From Dillenia suffruticosa (lineage: Eukaryota; Streptophyta; Magnoliopsida; Dilleniales; Dilleniaceae): a stretch of 64,000 nucleotides of DNA. Within the stretch, counting starts at the first letter, position 1, and each line of letters starts with the position of its first letter. The notes beneath the pieces were generated by a model. The model saw only the letters and a list, made by a program, of their open reading frames with translations, searched no databases and had not been told where the DNA came from. Positions 50,590-62,445 of the stretch are shown piece after piece. The position numbers were made by a program, and so were the translations under genes. The stretch spans positions 1,043,609 through 1,107,608 of the forward strand of contig JAVTVX010000009.1 of assembly GCA_033439265.1 (NCBI GenBank). Direction: 5' to 3'.

Positions 50590-52765
50590 AGTGTGGCTCA
50601 GTAGGGAAAATCTGCCCGTCAAGTGTTGTACACATTCTTGCCCGAAAGAGTATCAGAGAAGATGGTATCTTTTGATGTAACTTGGTAAAAGACTAGGAGT
50701 GTAGTTTCAAAAACCTGAAATGATATTGTTCCTGCGACTGACATATATAATGGACATTGCTGATGTATAATGACGGCTCTCTCTCGCTCTCTCTCTCTCT
50801 TTCCCTGATGCAGTGCTAGCTAGGGGCGAGATATCTAATTGCTTGGATTAAACTGGGAAGTACCATGATCATTTTGGTTTTGATCATTTTGTGGTTTCCA
50901 TTGCAACTCATGAAAGCTTTCGGTTGTTTTATTTATTTTTTTTTGGAAAATTTTGGTTGAGAGCATTCTGTTTGTAACAAAGACCATGCTTGTTTGTAAC
51001 AAGGACCATGCAATCTCCTTCAGGCACTCATTAATGTTCCGATACTGTTTGCCGGTGTATACTCCATTTTCACATTCGCAAATTTTAATGATATTTAGCT
51101 TAAATTAGGATAGTTTATGTTTTTTTGTTATTTTGATTAATGGGTCGTACATATTCTGATCACTATTTTGTCAGACTAGACCCAGATGGGATGGACACAA
51201 AGCCAATTCCCATGGCCACGGCCACCGCCACCTTGATGGCCAGAATGACATGGGACGGAAGCCAATTCAATACCCAAAACCTTGGTGCCAGTACCTTTCC
51301 AGACGCTCTTGACATGGTAGTGCTTGATGTTGCTTTGAAACCACTAGGAAAAGTTGAAATTTGCCTACTTTCTCGCTCCTTAAAAATTCATGGCACATTT
51401 CACATTTTACTTGAGAAAAACCTTTCTCCCCATAAAATATCTAAAAGCACAATTGAAGGCAGCAGATGGTTTGCATGGGAAAAATTCTACCGAAAGTCTC
51501 CCATCTTTTTCTTGGAGTGTCAAAAGATGGAACGGGCCAGGAGACTATTGGTTTAGCATGCGAAACATTGTGCCCAAAAGTTCAAAGTTTGCTTTGGAAA
51601 AAGAAAAGAGTGTTTTCTTGCATAAAACTTGCTTATTCCTCCTAAAAAATCATAATCAACGCTAATAATAGTAATAATTGATGCTCAACTTTGATTTTTT
51701 TTTTTTTTTTTTTTTTTTTTTGAAGTTCATAATGGCCTCAAGTTAACGTGCGTCTCCATCAATTAAAAAAAATTATTATTTAATATATGTGTGTGTTTTT
51801 TTTTTAATAAATCACTGATATTCGGTAATCACGTTGAATTCGATTAAATCCGATTCGAACTATATTTAACACTTAAGAGATAAATCACTTTTAATAATTA
51901 TTTTTATTATACACAATATTTGAATCCAAAACTTTACTCAGCTACCCGTGCCCAACCATGACCAACTAGGCATTGCTCTCTGTGTGTGTGTGTGTGTGTG
52001 TTTGTTTTCCACCGGATATAATTGCTCAGTTAAAATTATAAAATCATTCACTATGTTAATTTTTTAATAATATTTCTATTTTTTTTTGAAAAGATCATTA
52101 GAAATGCTAGTCACCCCTTCACTATTTTACTTGGTGGAAAAAAATAATTTGTCTATGTTGAATTCTTTTGAATTTCAATAATTTCTTTTTTTTTTTTTTA
52201 AAAAAAGTTTTCTATTTCTCACAACTAATGAATACCAGTTTACTTTTTTTATTTTAATTTCAGATATAATTTATTCTAACATTGAAATATTTTGATCTTT
52301 CTCATAGATTTTAGAAATCTCAATTGATATTAATATATTTTATCTTTTTGATAATTAATTACCAAAAAAAAAAAAAAACTTTTACAATTCTTTCTAGAAG
52401 GGTCATTGGTAAATACCCAATCCGCCATTTGTATCGTCCTTGCTTGGTGAATTAACCAATTTTCCAATTTCAAGAACATTTTTCACGTTTAAAATGAAAA
52501 TATATCATGTGTTTATATAAGAGAGAGATAAGAGTAATACAATTTTCTACTAATTTAATGATAAATATATTAAAATTTTTAATCAAAACTTTAATTCAAA
52601 TTTTAATAATAAAAAAAATTATATTTAAAGAGCTCTTAAAAAAGAATTTGATACAATTCAGATTGAATTAATTAAAATATAATTTAAATTATTGATCGAT
52701 TAAAAATATTTTATATTAAAAAAATTGGTGTAATATAATTTTCTAACGTGTGAACCCCCACCAAA

Positions 52766-52768
<3 letters not shown>

Positions 52769-52841
<73 letters not shown>
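52769..52841. repeat. Long pure GA microsatellite (73 bp)
   Basis: Uninterrupted GA units; the second-longest simple repeat in the window. Confidence 0.97.
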
Positions 52842-52843
<2 letters not shown>

Positions 52844-54566
52844 CGGCACATGGTTGTGTCAATATCAAATTTGAATTTCTTTTCCTCTTTGTGCCATTCG
52901 TTTCGTATGATGGATTACACTCCAAAGCCCTTTGTTCGGCCCCAAAAAGTAAACCCACGTGTTTAATTTTGTTCAGTCACTTCTGATTCTCACAAGACTT
53001 TTGGGCCCATTTGCTGGATAAGGTCCATGCCTTTAACTGCGCCGAAATTACTCAAACAGCCCCTGATTATTGTTGCGCGTGTCGACACCGACTCCGAGCA
53101 CTTCCCGGTTACCCCGACCGCTCCGACCGAAGTAGAGACGTTACCTCAATAATAATGACAAGAGGGACTAAGATTTTTTAATTTTTATTTTTTTAACCAT
53201 AAGGATTTAAAATTAAATTCTAACTAAATCAATTCAAATATCTATAAATACCCTATTTAGGATACGATTCTCTTAATATATATATTTTTTATTTTTAAGT
53301 TTTGAATTCAAGATTTGATTAAATAATATAATATCATATTTTACTAAACTGACTATTCATTGATACTAAGAGTTAAACGATTAATGAAATTTTACGTGTG
53401 TGAAAGTTGTTCTAAACAAAGTGTTTTTTGACTCTAAGATCTTTAGCACTTTGCAGTGCCCAAATTTGACAAGTTATGCCAATTTGGCTTAAGCGGTAGG
53501 CACGCATGCTAAGCAAGAAGTGATAAATTTCTACCTGCATTTGTATGTCCATAGTTGTGGAAGGAATTTCGGGGATGAAAGCAATAGGAGAATAGTTTAA
53601 TTTTTTGATTGATTTGGACGGCGGAATGAATGTGATCTATCAGACTGAGGGCAAGCAAAATTCAGTGTCATTCCACCAAATATTGTTGAAAATAATTTAT
53701 ATTGCTATCGTATCTAGCCTCACTATAGTCTATATGAGAAAACCTAGGGGTCGAAACGAGATTCTGTTGCTAGGTTGGAGGAAGGAGAGGCGGAGGCACC
53801 TAAATATTATTATTATTATTATTATTATTATTTTGTCTTTGTGGGTAGACTACCGTCCGGTATCTGAGATTTCATCTCGACTAATTTAGACTGATCTGAC
53901 TGTCGGACTTCATTTGAGGGAGAAGTCACCCAACATTATTTTTTCCATAACTAGCGAAGTTGAACTCCCGATCTGGTTAAGGGATGAAAGTGTCCTTCTA
54001 CCTACATCAACAAGTGTTAGTGCACCTAAATATTATTTGCCGGTTGAAATTTATAATTTTTTTTTATCTCTTAAAATTACACGTTATATTTCTGTTTTAT
54101 AATATAATTTTCCGATATTAATATATAACACAAAAATTAAGACTTTTTTCTCACTCGTGAAAAGTAACACAACACGATTCTTAATTTATCATAAAATATT
54201 TGATAAATATATGATTGAGTATTATTTCATTAAAACAAATTGAAAAACTAGTTACGATAAATAAATATTTTAATTATCGATATAAATTTAGTGAGAATAA
54301 ATGAAAATATTGAAAGCAATAAGCATACATAAACAGACATAATTTAACGAATGTGTATCCGACTAACTTTTTTTTGGAGAGTATATTCAAATTTTTGTAA
54401 TTTTATTATATTTTTGTAATTATATAAAAATTATTATCAATTATACAATTTTAGAGCTTAGGATCTGATAAAAAATACTTATGATGACATGATATAATGG
54501 TTGGAGTTGAAAACAAAGGAGGATAAGGTTTTATTTTTTATTTTTATTTTTATTTTTTATTCTATT

Positions 54567-54571
54567 CTAAT

Positions 54572-54625
<54 letters not shown>
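54567..54625. repeat. AAT trinucleotide microsatellite
   Basis: About 18 AAT units with one interruption near the left end. Confidence 0.92.
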
Positions 54626-54627
<2 letters not shown>

Positions 54628-55122
54628 GAAACGTGGCACAAAATTTTTCTCACATGTAAATGCAGATTAAATACTGCGCCGAATTTTTTTGGGCTTTGCC
54701 CCCACTGGATTTATTTGAATCTCAACGAAAATGATTTCCCCCTTTATTGCTTCCAAGGATAAAGGATAACAAAAGAAGCTTATCAAAACCAACCCTCGGT
54801 TAGTCTATTCGGATATTAATATCTTTTAAATAAAATTTTAAATTTAAATTATATATATATAAAATAGATATTAAAAAAATTTTGCTCTTTACGACTTTAA
54901 TCTGACTCGAATTGAATTTAATTAGATTCAACGTGATTATCGAATATCAGTGATTTATTTCAAAAATATAAAAAATGAATAAATAAACACATATGATTTT
55001 TTTAATTTTAACTTAATTTTTTGTTTTTTTTTAATTTTTACTTATAATACTTTTTAATTCAAATAAATTTTTAAAAAATAATATAAAGTTTTACAATAAA
55101 AATTAAATTTATATGTAAATAA

Positions 55123-55156
<34 letters not shown>

Positions 55157-56829
55157 TGGTAACTTTTTATTAAAAAAAATTAGAATATTATTCAGGGGAT
55201 TGAATACCCATGAACTTTATGAAGTAGTCCAACCTACATAAGGTCAAAGTAGGAAATTCAATTTTGGATCCCTACGGGGATGAATTTTGATGACTTTCTA
55301 ACTTGGGAAAAGAGATTCTTGACTTTGACCAAACAAAGCCAATTAGGATGATCTTGTGAGGGGTTGAGCTTTTGCTTTTGCCTAAAATGTACGCAATTAA
55401 GTTTACATGTCTGCCCAAAAAAAAAAAAAAGGTGTTCATTGTTCATTATATTATGTCATAAAGTGTCTCATGGCTCCTACCATACTTATACTTAAGAGCA
55501 CCTAATACAAATTATTTCACATATTATTCTGTTTCTCTGTAAAAAGATTTCTGAATCTGATTAAATTCGATTCAAATCAGAGTAAACACTTAAAAGACAA
55601 CTCTCCCACCGCCTTGTTTCTTCGTACATAAGAATTGAAATTGAAATCTTGTTTAAGGGGTATCAGTGATTAATTAAACATTAGTTGTATAATATTTTAC
55701 TAATTTAACATTAATGTGTGTATTTAATAAATTTATTGATATCGATACGTAAAAAAAAAAATGCAAATCCCGTATCTAAATTTCTTTTTATTTTCTTGAC
55801 AATGGGGAGGAGACGAAACTCGAATCTGAATCTTTGTTATTGTCTAAATCAAAACTCTTGATTCTAATTTAACTTTGCGGGATGATTTTGTTTTTTCTAA
55901 GAGTGATTTATCTATAATTTGTGGGTTTCTTTTACATGCTTGATGAATTTATCAATTGAAGGTAATAACCCACATCTCTAATTGAGAAATTTATCCACCG
56001 CTACTCCTTAAATCGTTTGATAATGCTATAAACTAGCCATTTGCGAGCATCTCGCGATTTGATTCATTAAGAACTCAACTCAACTCGTTCAATTATTCGA
56101 GTAACGAGTCAGATTTAAATATAAGTTTTTAGAATTTATTTGTGTATGTGTAATAGACCCAAGTTAGATTAATAAAGGAAAGACATGGTGCGATTCCAAC
56201 TCAACATCTTTTCGTACAATACCTTACAATGGCTGATTAATATACTAAGATATCATGTGAATGTAATGTTTGTGTCCCAAAATGACAACCAAAAGTTCCC
56301 ACTCTCATATTTTGGAATATTTAGTGACACATGGAGCTAATAGTACAAAATAATAATACCATATTTGGTCATATTTTCCATATAATACCATACCACATTA
56401 AAATATATTGGGGTCATAAATAAACACTATACAAAAATAGAAAAATCATTTTTTGGGGATAAATTACTGATATCAGATAAATACGTTGAATATGACTAAA
56501 TTATGTTCAAATTAGATCATACTTTAAGGGATAGATCTCTTTTAATACCTTTTTTATCTGTAAATAAAATTCAAAACTGATATTTATTCAAAGAGATTTA
56601 ATATTCGATCATCAACCAAAATGTTTGTACAACAGTAAAATTATATTTTTAAGATATGTCGGCTTGGCGCGCACATTCTTGAAAATTTTCTTGAATCTCA
56701 AGGCTAAATAAACATGTGATCAAATATCTATATATTATATGCCTGTCTTTCTCTTACTTGTCAAATTGTGACACCTTCAGCATACGTGGTCGGTTTCTCT
56801 ACCAATCTATTCTAATTTCGCTTATAGCC

Positions 56830-56837
56830 TATTTAAA
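56830..56837 (+). promoter_or_regulatory. TATA-like box of the CYP94 gene
   Basis: TATTTAAA lies 155 bp upstream of the ATG, followed by a CT-rich leader (56868-56900). Position and context suit a TATA box; no transcription data. Confidence 0.35.
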
Positions 56838-56991
56838 GCACACACCTTCTTTCCCTCTTTAGATCAAATCATCTCTCTCTCTCTCTTTCTCTCTCTCTCG
56901 CCCCTCAAACAAAATTTTCTCTTCAGCCCATCTTTGCTCTCATATATTATTCACTTCAACTTGTATTTCTCCAATAGCTAGACTTCTTAAA

Positions 56992-58536
56992 ATGGATATA
57001 TTGTGGTCTCTTCTTGTGCTTCCCATAGGGTTTCTACTCTGTGCTTCCATTTTTCTCTTATACTGCAAATTTCATAGTAGTTATTCCAATGCATCCTCCA
57101 TGGACGGACGACCTCCGTCATACCCATTTATAGGTTGCTTGATTGCCTTCTACAAAAACCGATTTCGCCTTTTGGATTGGTACACCGATCTCTTGTCAAA
57201 GTCACCAACTCTAACTATTGTAGTGCAAAGACTTGGTGCTTGCCGCATTGTAGTCACTGCAAATCCATCAAATGTAGAGTATATTCTCAAAACCAACTTC
57301 AACAACTATCCCAAAGGCAAGCCCTTCACAGAAATCCTTGGAGATTTTCTAGGTAAAGGCATATTCAACACGGATGGTGAATCGTGGAACACTCAACGCA
57401 AGCTTGCAAGCCATGAATTCAGTACAAAGTGTCTAAGAGAGTTTGTGGTGAAGACGCTAGAGGAAGAAGTGAATGAAAGACTTATTCCACTACTCGAATC
57501 CGCTATGTTGAGTGAGAAAGTCTTGGACTTGCAAGACATTTTGAGAAGGTTTGCATTCGATACGATTTGTAAGGTGTCTTTAGGAAAAGACCCTTCTTGT
57601 TTACATCCTTCTCTTCCTATCTCCCTTCTTGTTCATGCTTTTGATAGCGCTTCTGCAATAAGTGCAATGAGGGGAGCGGCACCAATCTTTTTAGTTTGGA
57701 AGATAAGGAGAGCATTGAATGTGGGGAATGAGAAGAAACTCAAAGAAGCAATAAAGCTTGTTTATGGCTCAGTTGATAAGATCATTCAAAAGAAGAAGAG
57801 AAAGCTCAATGAAGAAAAAGAAGGAAAAAAGGACTTAGAAAGTGATATGCTATCGCGGTTGCTATTGGCAGGGCATGATGAAGAAGTGATTAGAGACATG
57901 ATGATAAGCTTTATAATGGCGGGAAGAGACACTACTTCAGCAGCAATGACTTGGTTGTTTTGGTTACTCTCAAAGTATCCAAATATCCAAAAAGAGTTGG
58001 TTGATGAAGTTCTCTCAGTCAACAATGGTGAGAGAATTTTGGAATATGATGCATTGAAAGAGATGAATCACATGAAAGCTTGTCTGTGTGAATCAATGAG
58101 ACTCTATCCACCGGTTGCATGGGACTCGAAACATGCAGAGAAGGATGATGTTTTACCGGATGGGACTCCGGTTCACAAGGGCGACAGAGTCACATATTTT
58201 CCCTATGGAATGGGGAGAATGGAAGAGCTATGGGGAAAGAACTGGTTCGAGTTTAGACCGGACCGGTGGTTTGACCAACCGGCTAAGGAAAGCGGGATTG
58301 TTTTGAAGAGTGTTAGCCCATTCAAGTTTCCGGTTTTTCAAGCCGGTCCAAGAGTGTGCCTTGGAAAAGAAATGGCTTTCATTCAGATGAAGTATGTGGT
58401 GGCTTCAATTTTGAGCCGGTTTGAGATTAAACCGGTTAGTTCAGACCAACCGGTTTTTGTTCCTCTCTTGACGGCACACATGGCTGGTGGGTTCAAAGTC
58501 ATAGTAAAGAAAAGGAATGGAGCTCAAAAATCTTAA
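56992..58536 (+). CDS. CYP94: Cytochrome P450, CYP94 family
   Basis: An intact single-exon gene of 514 aa. It opens with a membrane anchor (about residues 4-26) and a Pro-rich hinge (GRPPSYPFIG). The P450 signatures are complete: the oxygen-binding I-helix AGRDTTS (310-316), the ExxR pair ESMR (E367, R370), FRPDRWF, and the haem loop FQAGPRVCLG with ligand Cys456. CYP94-type blocks include LLDWYTDLLSKSPT, LKTNFNNYPKGKPF, DFLGKGIFNTDGESW and ASHEFSTK. CYP94 enzymes hydroxylate the omega end of fatty acids, and CYP94B/C members oxidise jasmonoyl-isoleucine to inactivate the hormone. The protein should sit on the endoplasmic reticulum facing the cytosol and take electrons from P450 reductase. 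The subfamily (A, B or C) cannot be fixed by eye, so the substrate is open. A decayed relative lies 2.2 kb downstream. Confidence 0.93.
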   Translation: MDILWSLLVLPIGFLLCASIFLLYCKFHSSYSNASSMDGRPPSYPFIGCLIAFYKNRFRLLDWYTDLLSKSPTLTIVVQRLGACRIVVTANPSNVEYILKTNFNNYPKGKPFTEILGDFLGKGIFNTDGESWNTQRKLASHEFSTKCLREFVVKTLEEEVNERLIPLLESAMLSEKVLDLQDILRRFAFDTICKVSLGKDPSCLHPSLPISLLVHAFDSASAISAMRGAAPIFLVWKIRRALNVGNEKKLKEAIKLVYGSVDKIIQKKKRKLNEEKEGKKDLESDMLSRLLLAGHDEEVIRDMMISFIMAGRDTTSAAMTWLFWLLSKYPNIQKELVDEVLSVNNGERILEYDALKEMNHMKACLCESMRLYPPVAWDSKHAEKDDVLPDGTPVHKGDRVTYFPYGMGRMEELWGKNWFEFRPDRWFDQPAKESGIVLKSVSPFKFPVFQAGPRVCLGKEMAFIQMKYVVASILSRFEIKPVSSDQPVFVPLLTAHMAGGFKVIVKKRNGAQKS

Positions 58537-59120
58537 CTTGAAGCTTCCCATATGTTTGAATAATAGATTATATTCTTAATATCTATTAATTAATGCCTTT
58601 GTTGAATGGTTCCAAAGGCTTGGTGGGATTTGTCTGAATCACATGTTTTTCTACCTTGCCTCAATCAATCTTTCCACTAATTTTTACAGTTGATATCATT
58701 TTAATTGTAGAAAATGTGTTAAATATGTTTATATTATAGTTTAATGAAAGTTTTCTTAATTAATCACACGTACGTGGTGAGCTAATATAATCAACATATG
58801 TATGCACATACATACAAACATATAGCATGCAAAATCTAACAAATTAATGTCATTTTCAACTGAATTAGAATTAGGGCTCCGTTGTAGTACTTTTTTTGTA
58901 TTATACCAATCAGTATCTGAAATCAGTGATCTATTTAAGGGGACTATCCTCCTAACGCTCCATGCTCAAGTCACAAATCAAACTCGAGATCTTGATTGAG
59001 AAATTTAGAAGTACATTTTATTAAACCAACTGACCGTTGGTCCATTGTAGTGCTTTTAAATGCACTTAGTTCATAAATTTTTTTCTACTTTTCTTTCTTT
59101 TTTTTTATTGGCTCCAAGTC

Positions 59121-59158
<38 letters not shown>

Positions 59159-59668
59159 ATATATGACAGACACCCCTCCACAGGGTAAAGTCTTTCTAAG
59201 CAATTTATTTAATTGGCATGTGCCCCAAGTTGAATACAGTCCTCCAAAAAAGTTTGGTTTAAGTTTCAATCAGTGGCTAGGGATCACATAGCTAGCCATG
59301 CTTTGATCATACAAAGTTTGGAACATCTTGCTCTGATCTGGTATCCTTCCAACTGAAGTTGGTCCCTTCAACTTCAAATTATTTGGATGGACTTGGACCA
59401 CACTCTAGCCTTTGCTTTTCTTCCTACCCACCATTCATCATAAGCTTAAATATCTTCCAATCATATCAAAGTAAAACTAAAACCGAGTTTTGAGTATTGC
59501 TTCAATACCAAACAACATATCCGTTGGAGTAGTTAGAATTCATTCCCATTATCATTCCACACTCCCTATCCTTGCAAATATCAATATTATATAAATAAAA
59601 AAGTCGTATTAATTGAATAATTTATCAGAAAATATCTCTAGAACATTCACACCACCTTTGTATATTTG
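58537..59668. other. CYP94 3' flank
   Basis: Probable 3' UTR at the left, then a dispersed-repeat copy (about 58905-59045) and a TA microsatellite (59122-59146) continuing into TATG units. No gene. Confidence 0.6.
59122..59164. repeat. TA/TATG microsatellite
   Basis: A TA run followed by GTAT units and more TA. Confidence 0.9.
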
Positions 59669-59940
59669 AATTTGCAAATTGGTACCCCCAGCATGCAAAG
59701 GTAAAGAAAAAGGCCCTTTGGTTTTCCCCCCTTTCTATCCTATGCTTAAGACATGGGAAAAGGGACGACCCCAGATGAACCCAAAATGAGACAATGTGGA
59801 AAGGATATAGACCTATACTACACTATATGAACCTACCAATTTTGGGTAAAAATGAGACATAAAATGCCTAGACAACCCCAAGTGGGCTCTTAAGGGTCCC
59901 AAAGAATAGAGTCAAGAAGGACAATGCACATGCACCTTTG
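59669..59940 (+). repeat. ~250-bp repeat, copy 1
   Basis: Key blocks: GGCCCTTTGG, AAGACATGGGAAAAGGGACG, AACCCAAAATGAGA, AATGCCTAGACAACCCCAAG, TGGGCTC and GGGTCCCAAAGAATA. Copies 2 and 3 follow downstream in the same orientation. Confidence 0.85.
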
Positions 59941-60738
59941 TTTTTTCTTCTTTTTTTTTTTAATTTTTTTTTCTCTGAATCAACTAAATTAAATAATAAA
60001 TGTTAAATATTTATCATTTATAATTCTCTCAATTTTATTGTATAATTTTTATCAGTTTAAAATCTGTCAGCTTCAATTCAAGCCAATAATTCTTGTGTGT
60101 GGAGAATAAAGAGAGCAATCAAGCCAATCATTCCTGTGCGGATAATAAAGAGAGCACTCAAGCCAATCATTCTTGGTAGTCCATGATGGTGAAATGATGA
60201 GATATATGATTTTAAGCTTTGTAATGGGTGGGATAGACATCACTTCATAGGTAATAATTTGATTTTTTAAATATATTTTTAAACGGATAAAATTAAAAAT
60301 TTATATTAAAAAATATAATATGCATTTAAAATTATAATTTCAGTATCAAGAGAATTATAATTTTTAGAGAAACGATAATATCTGAAATTATACACATAAT
60401 TTTATTCTTAGGGAAATACCCGAATCTTTCCTCCCTTTGCCTTTGCTTTCAAAGTACCCAAAAATAGAACAAGAGATAAAAATTGTGAGTGTATTTTGGA
60501 CTATTTTTTTTATAGTCAATTGATATTCAAAATTATATTTTAATTAATTCGATTCGAATATTATCGAATTCAATTTAAAGAAAATTATCATAATCTCAAG
60601 ATAGTGGGTTTTGGATTATGTTTTTTTATAAGAATTTGAATATGAAATTATCATGTTAAGCGAAGGGATTTGTACCATTAGACTATCCCCATGAGGACGT
60701 GGGTTTTGGACTATGATGCTACAACAGAGAAGAGACTA

Positions 60739-61014
60739 CATCAAAGCTTGTTTGTGTGAATCAATGACTCAATCCACTTCTTTTTAAGGGACTCAAAACA
60801 TGCAGAAACTGATAATGCATTACCAGATGGGACTCCGGTTCACAATGGTTGGTAAGGATGGAAGAATTATGGGAAAAAAACCTGTTCGACTGGGAGTTCA
60901 ATGAACCGCTTAAGGACTATTGGACTTGTTTTGAAGAGTGTTGAGTCCTTACAGATTTTCGGTTTTCAAACCGGTCCAAGAGTGTGCTTGGTAAAGAGAT
61001 GGCTTTTATTTAGA
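60739..61014 (+). pseudogene. Decayed CYP94 fragment
   Basis: About 275 bp match the intact gene at about 58071-58396, from AAAGCTTGT.TGTGTGAATC through CCAGATGGGACTCCGGTTCA to CCGGTCCAAGAGTGTGC and GAGATGGCTTT. It covers residues around 361-467, including the ExxR and haem regions, but stops, small deletions and frameshifts break the frame, and no 5' or 3' part is present. It is a duplicated, inactive piece of the upstream gene or a close paralogue. Confidence 0.9.
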
Positions 61015-61794
61015 AATGTTAGCTTATATATAAAGGTCATGACCAATGAATTATGATTTAGTCGGCATCATCTCTAATTTTGAATTCGAGTCTCTCTTAG
61101 ATTAAGAGTTAATCCTATTTTAGTTTGCTATGGCAAGGATGAACTCCCTCCCCCCCCTCTTGTATGTGCCCGAACTTGAACAGTGTCACATGGGTTTCTC
61201 CATTAAAGGTTAGGGAACAAAGCTGATGCTCTCATTAGTTTCTGACAGGATTCGACCAATTCCCATGTCATCCTCCAAACTATATTTGGCCCCCCAACTT
61301 CGAATGGCCCCAAAGATAATTATCACCATTTTCATCATCTCTGTAGCCATTGTTTTTTTTTTCTTCCTACCCACCGCCGGACCAAAATCAAAACCCTCTA
61401 ACAATACCAAAAAACAAGTGAAATCAAGAATTGGGGTATTTTGAAAGGATTGAAGGGTGTTATGGCAACGAGTCCGATTTTAAAGTATTAGTTATAATTT
61501 AAACAAGATATTTCAAAAAATACTCTCAGAACTAGGCCTAAGCGAGATAACAACACCCGAGGGTGATCCCCACTTCCCTCTGACTAAACAATTTTTTTTT
61601 TGGTATAATCAATATTTATCTAAAATGATTTAATTAATTCAATTCGAATATTATTACGATCAATTTAGGAGAAACTTTCTCAAGATATTATTTTTTATTT
61701 TTAAATTTTAAAATCGAGATTTAATTAAACAATTTAATATTTTTATCCAAACTGTCTGTTAATTACTGGATAAGTGGATTATGCTTATAGATTA

Positions 61795-62140
61795 CCAACA
61801 TGTACTACAAAATGAAAAGGGCTTTGGGTTTCTTTCCCCCTGTTCAAAGATAAGACAAGAGAAGGGGTCCATATCTCTAAAGAAACAATTTAATGATATA
61901 AATCTTTTTTTTCTAATCTAATAATATCACATTCAAATTCTTATAAAATAAAAAAAAAAAAGGAGGTCCGTAACCCAAAATGAGAATAGGACAAAAATGG
62001 CAGGAAGTTATAGGGCCTATATGACCCTTCTAGTTTTGGGGTAAAGGATGAGGCCTGCAATGCCAAGACACCCGTAAGTGGGCTCAAAGGGTCCCACAGA
62101 ATATTGGCAAGGTAGTGCGCGTCATCACGTTTGAGTACTG
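61795..62140 (+). repeat. ~250-bp repeat, copy 2 (with an insertion)
   Basis: Shares AAAAGGGCTTTGGGTTTCTT, AACCCAAAATGAGAATAGGA, TAGGGCCTATATGACCC, AATGCCAAGACACCCGTAAG and GGGTCCCACAGAATATTG with copies 1 and 3. Roughly 61871-61965 interrupts it with AT-rich DNA ending in an A run, between two GGTCC motifs. Confidence 0.85.
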
Positions 62141-62179
62141 AAATTTGCATACCGGCAGTACCAAAAAAAAAGAAAAAGA

Positions 62180-62445
62180 AATTTGCATACTGGCACCTTA
62201 CATGTACAGGAAAGCAAAGGGGGCTTTGGTCAAATCCCTCCCTGCTCACGTTATAAGACATGGGAAGATGGGCCCACAAAACCCAAAATGAGATTTGGAC
62301 GAAAAAGGTGGAGGTTTTAGGGCCTATACGAGCCTACTAGTTTTGGCTAAAGCATGAAGCCTAGGATAGCATAATGCCAAGACGCACACAAGTGGCCTCA
62401 AAATGGTCCCAAAGAACATTGCCATGATGGTACATGGCATCATCA
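62180..62445 (+). repeat. ~250-bp repeat, copy 3
   Basis: Shares AAAGGGGGCTTTGGT, AAGACATGGGAAGATGGG, AACCCAAAATGAGATTTGGA, TTTTAGGGCCTATACGAGCC, AATGCCAAGACGCACACAAG and GGTCCCAAAGAACATTGCCA with the other copies. A short link with AAATTTGCATAC motifs joins copies 2 and 3. Confidence 0.88.

Larger units (their letters stand above)
50590..56991. other. Long intergenic region before the CYP94 gene
   Basis: About 6.4 kb without a supported gene. The first 250 bp are probably SAP-gene 3' UTR. Repeats present: a 139-codon frame of unclear origin (51140-51556), a T run (51695-51721), dispersed-repeat copies near 51803-51945, 53190-53395, 54790-54960 (reversed), 55545-55690 and 56450-56640, the GA tract at 52769-52841, a TTA tract at 53806-53833 and an AAT tract at 54567-54625. 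Confidence 0.6.

Noticed and set aside
51140-51556. 139-codon plus-strand frame with GSRWFAWEKFY and ARRLLV
   Set aside because: Its composition looks somewhat protein-like and could be a fragment of a retrotransposon-borne domain, but I could not place it in a family and no neighbouring exon supports it.
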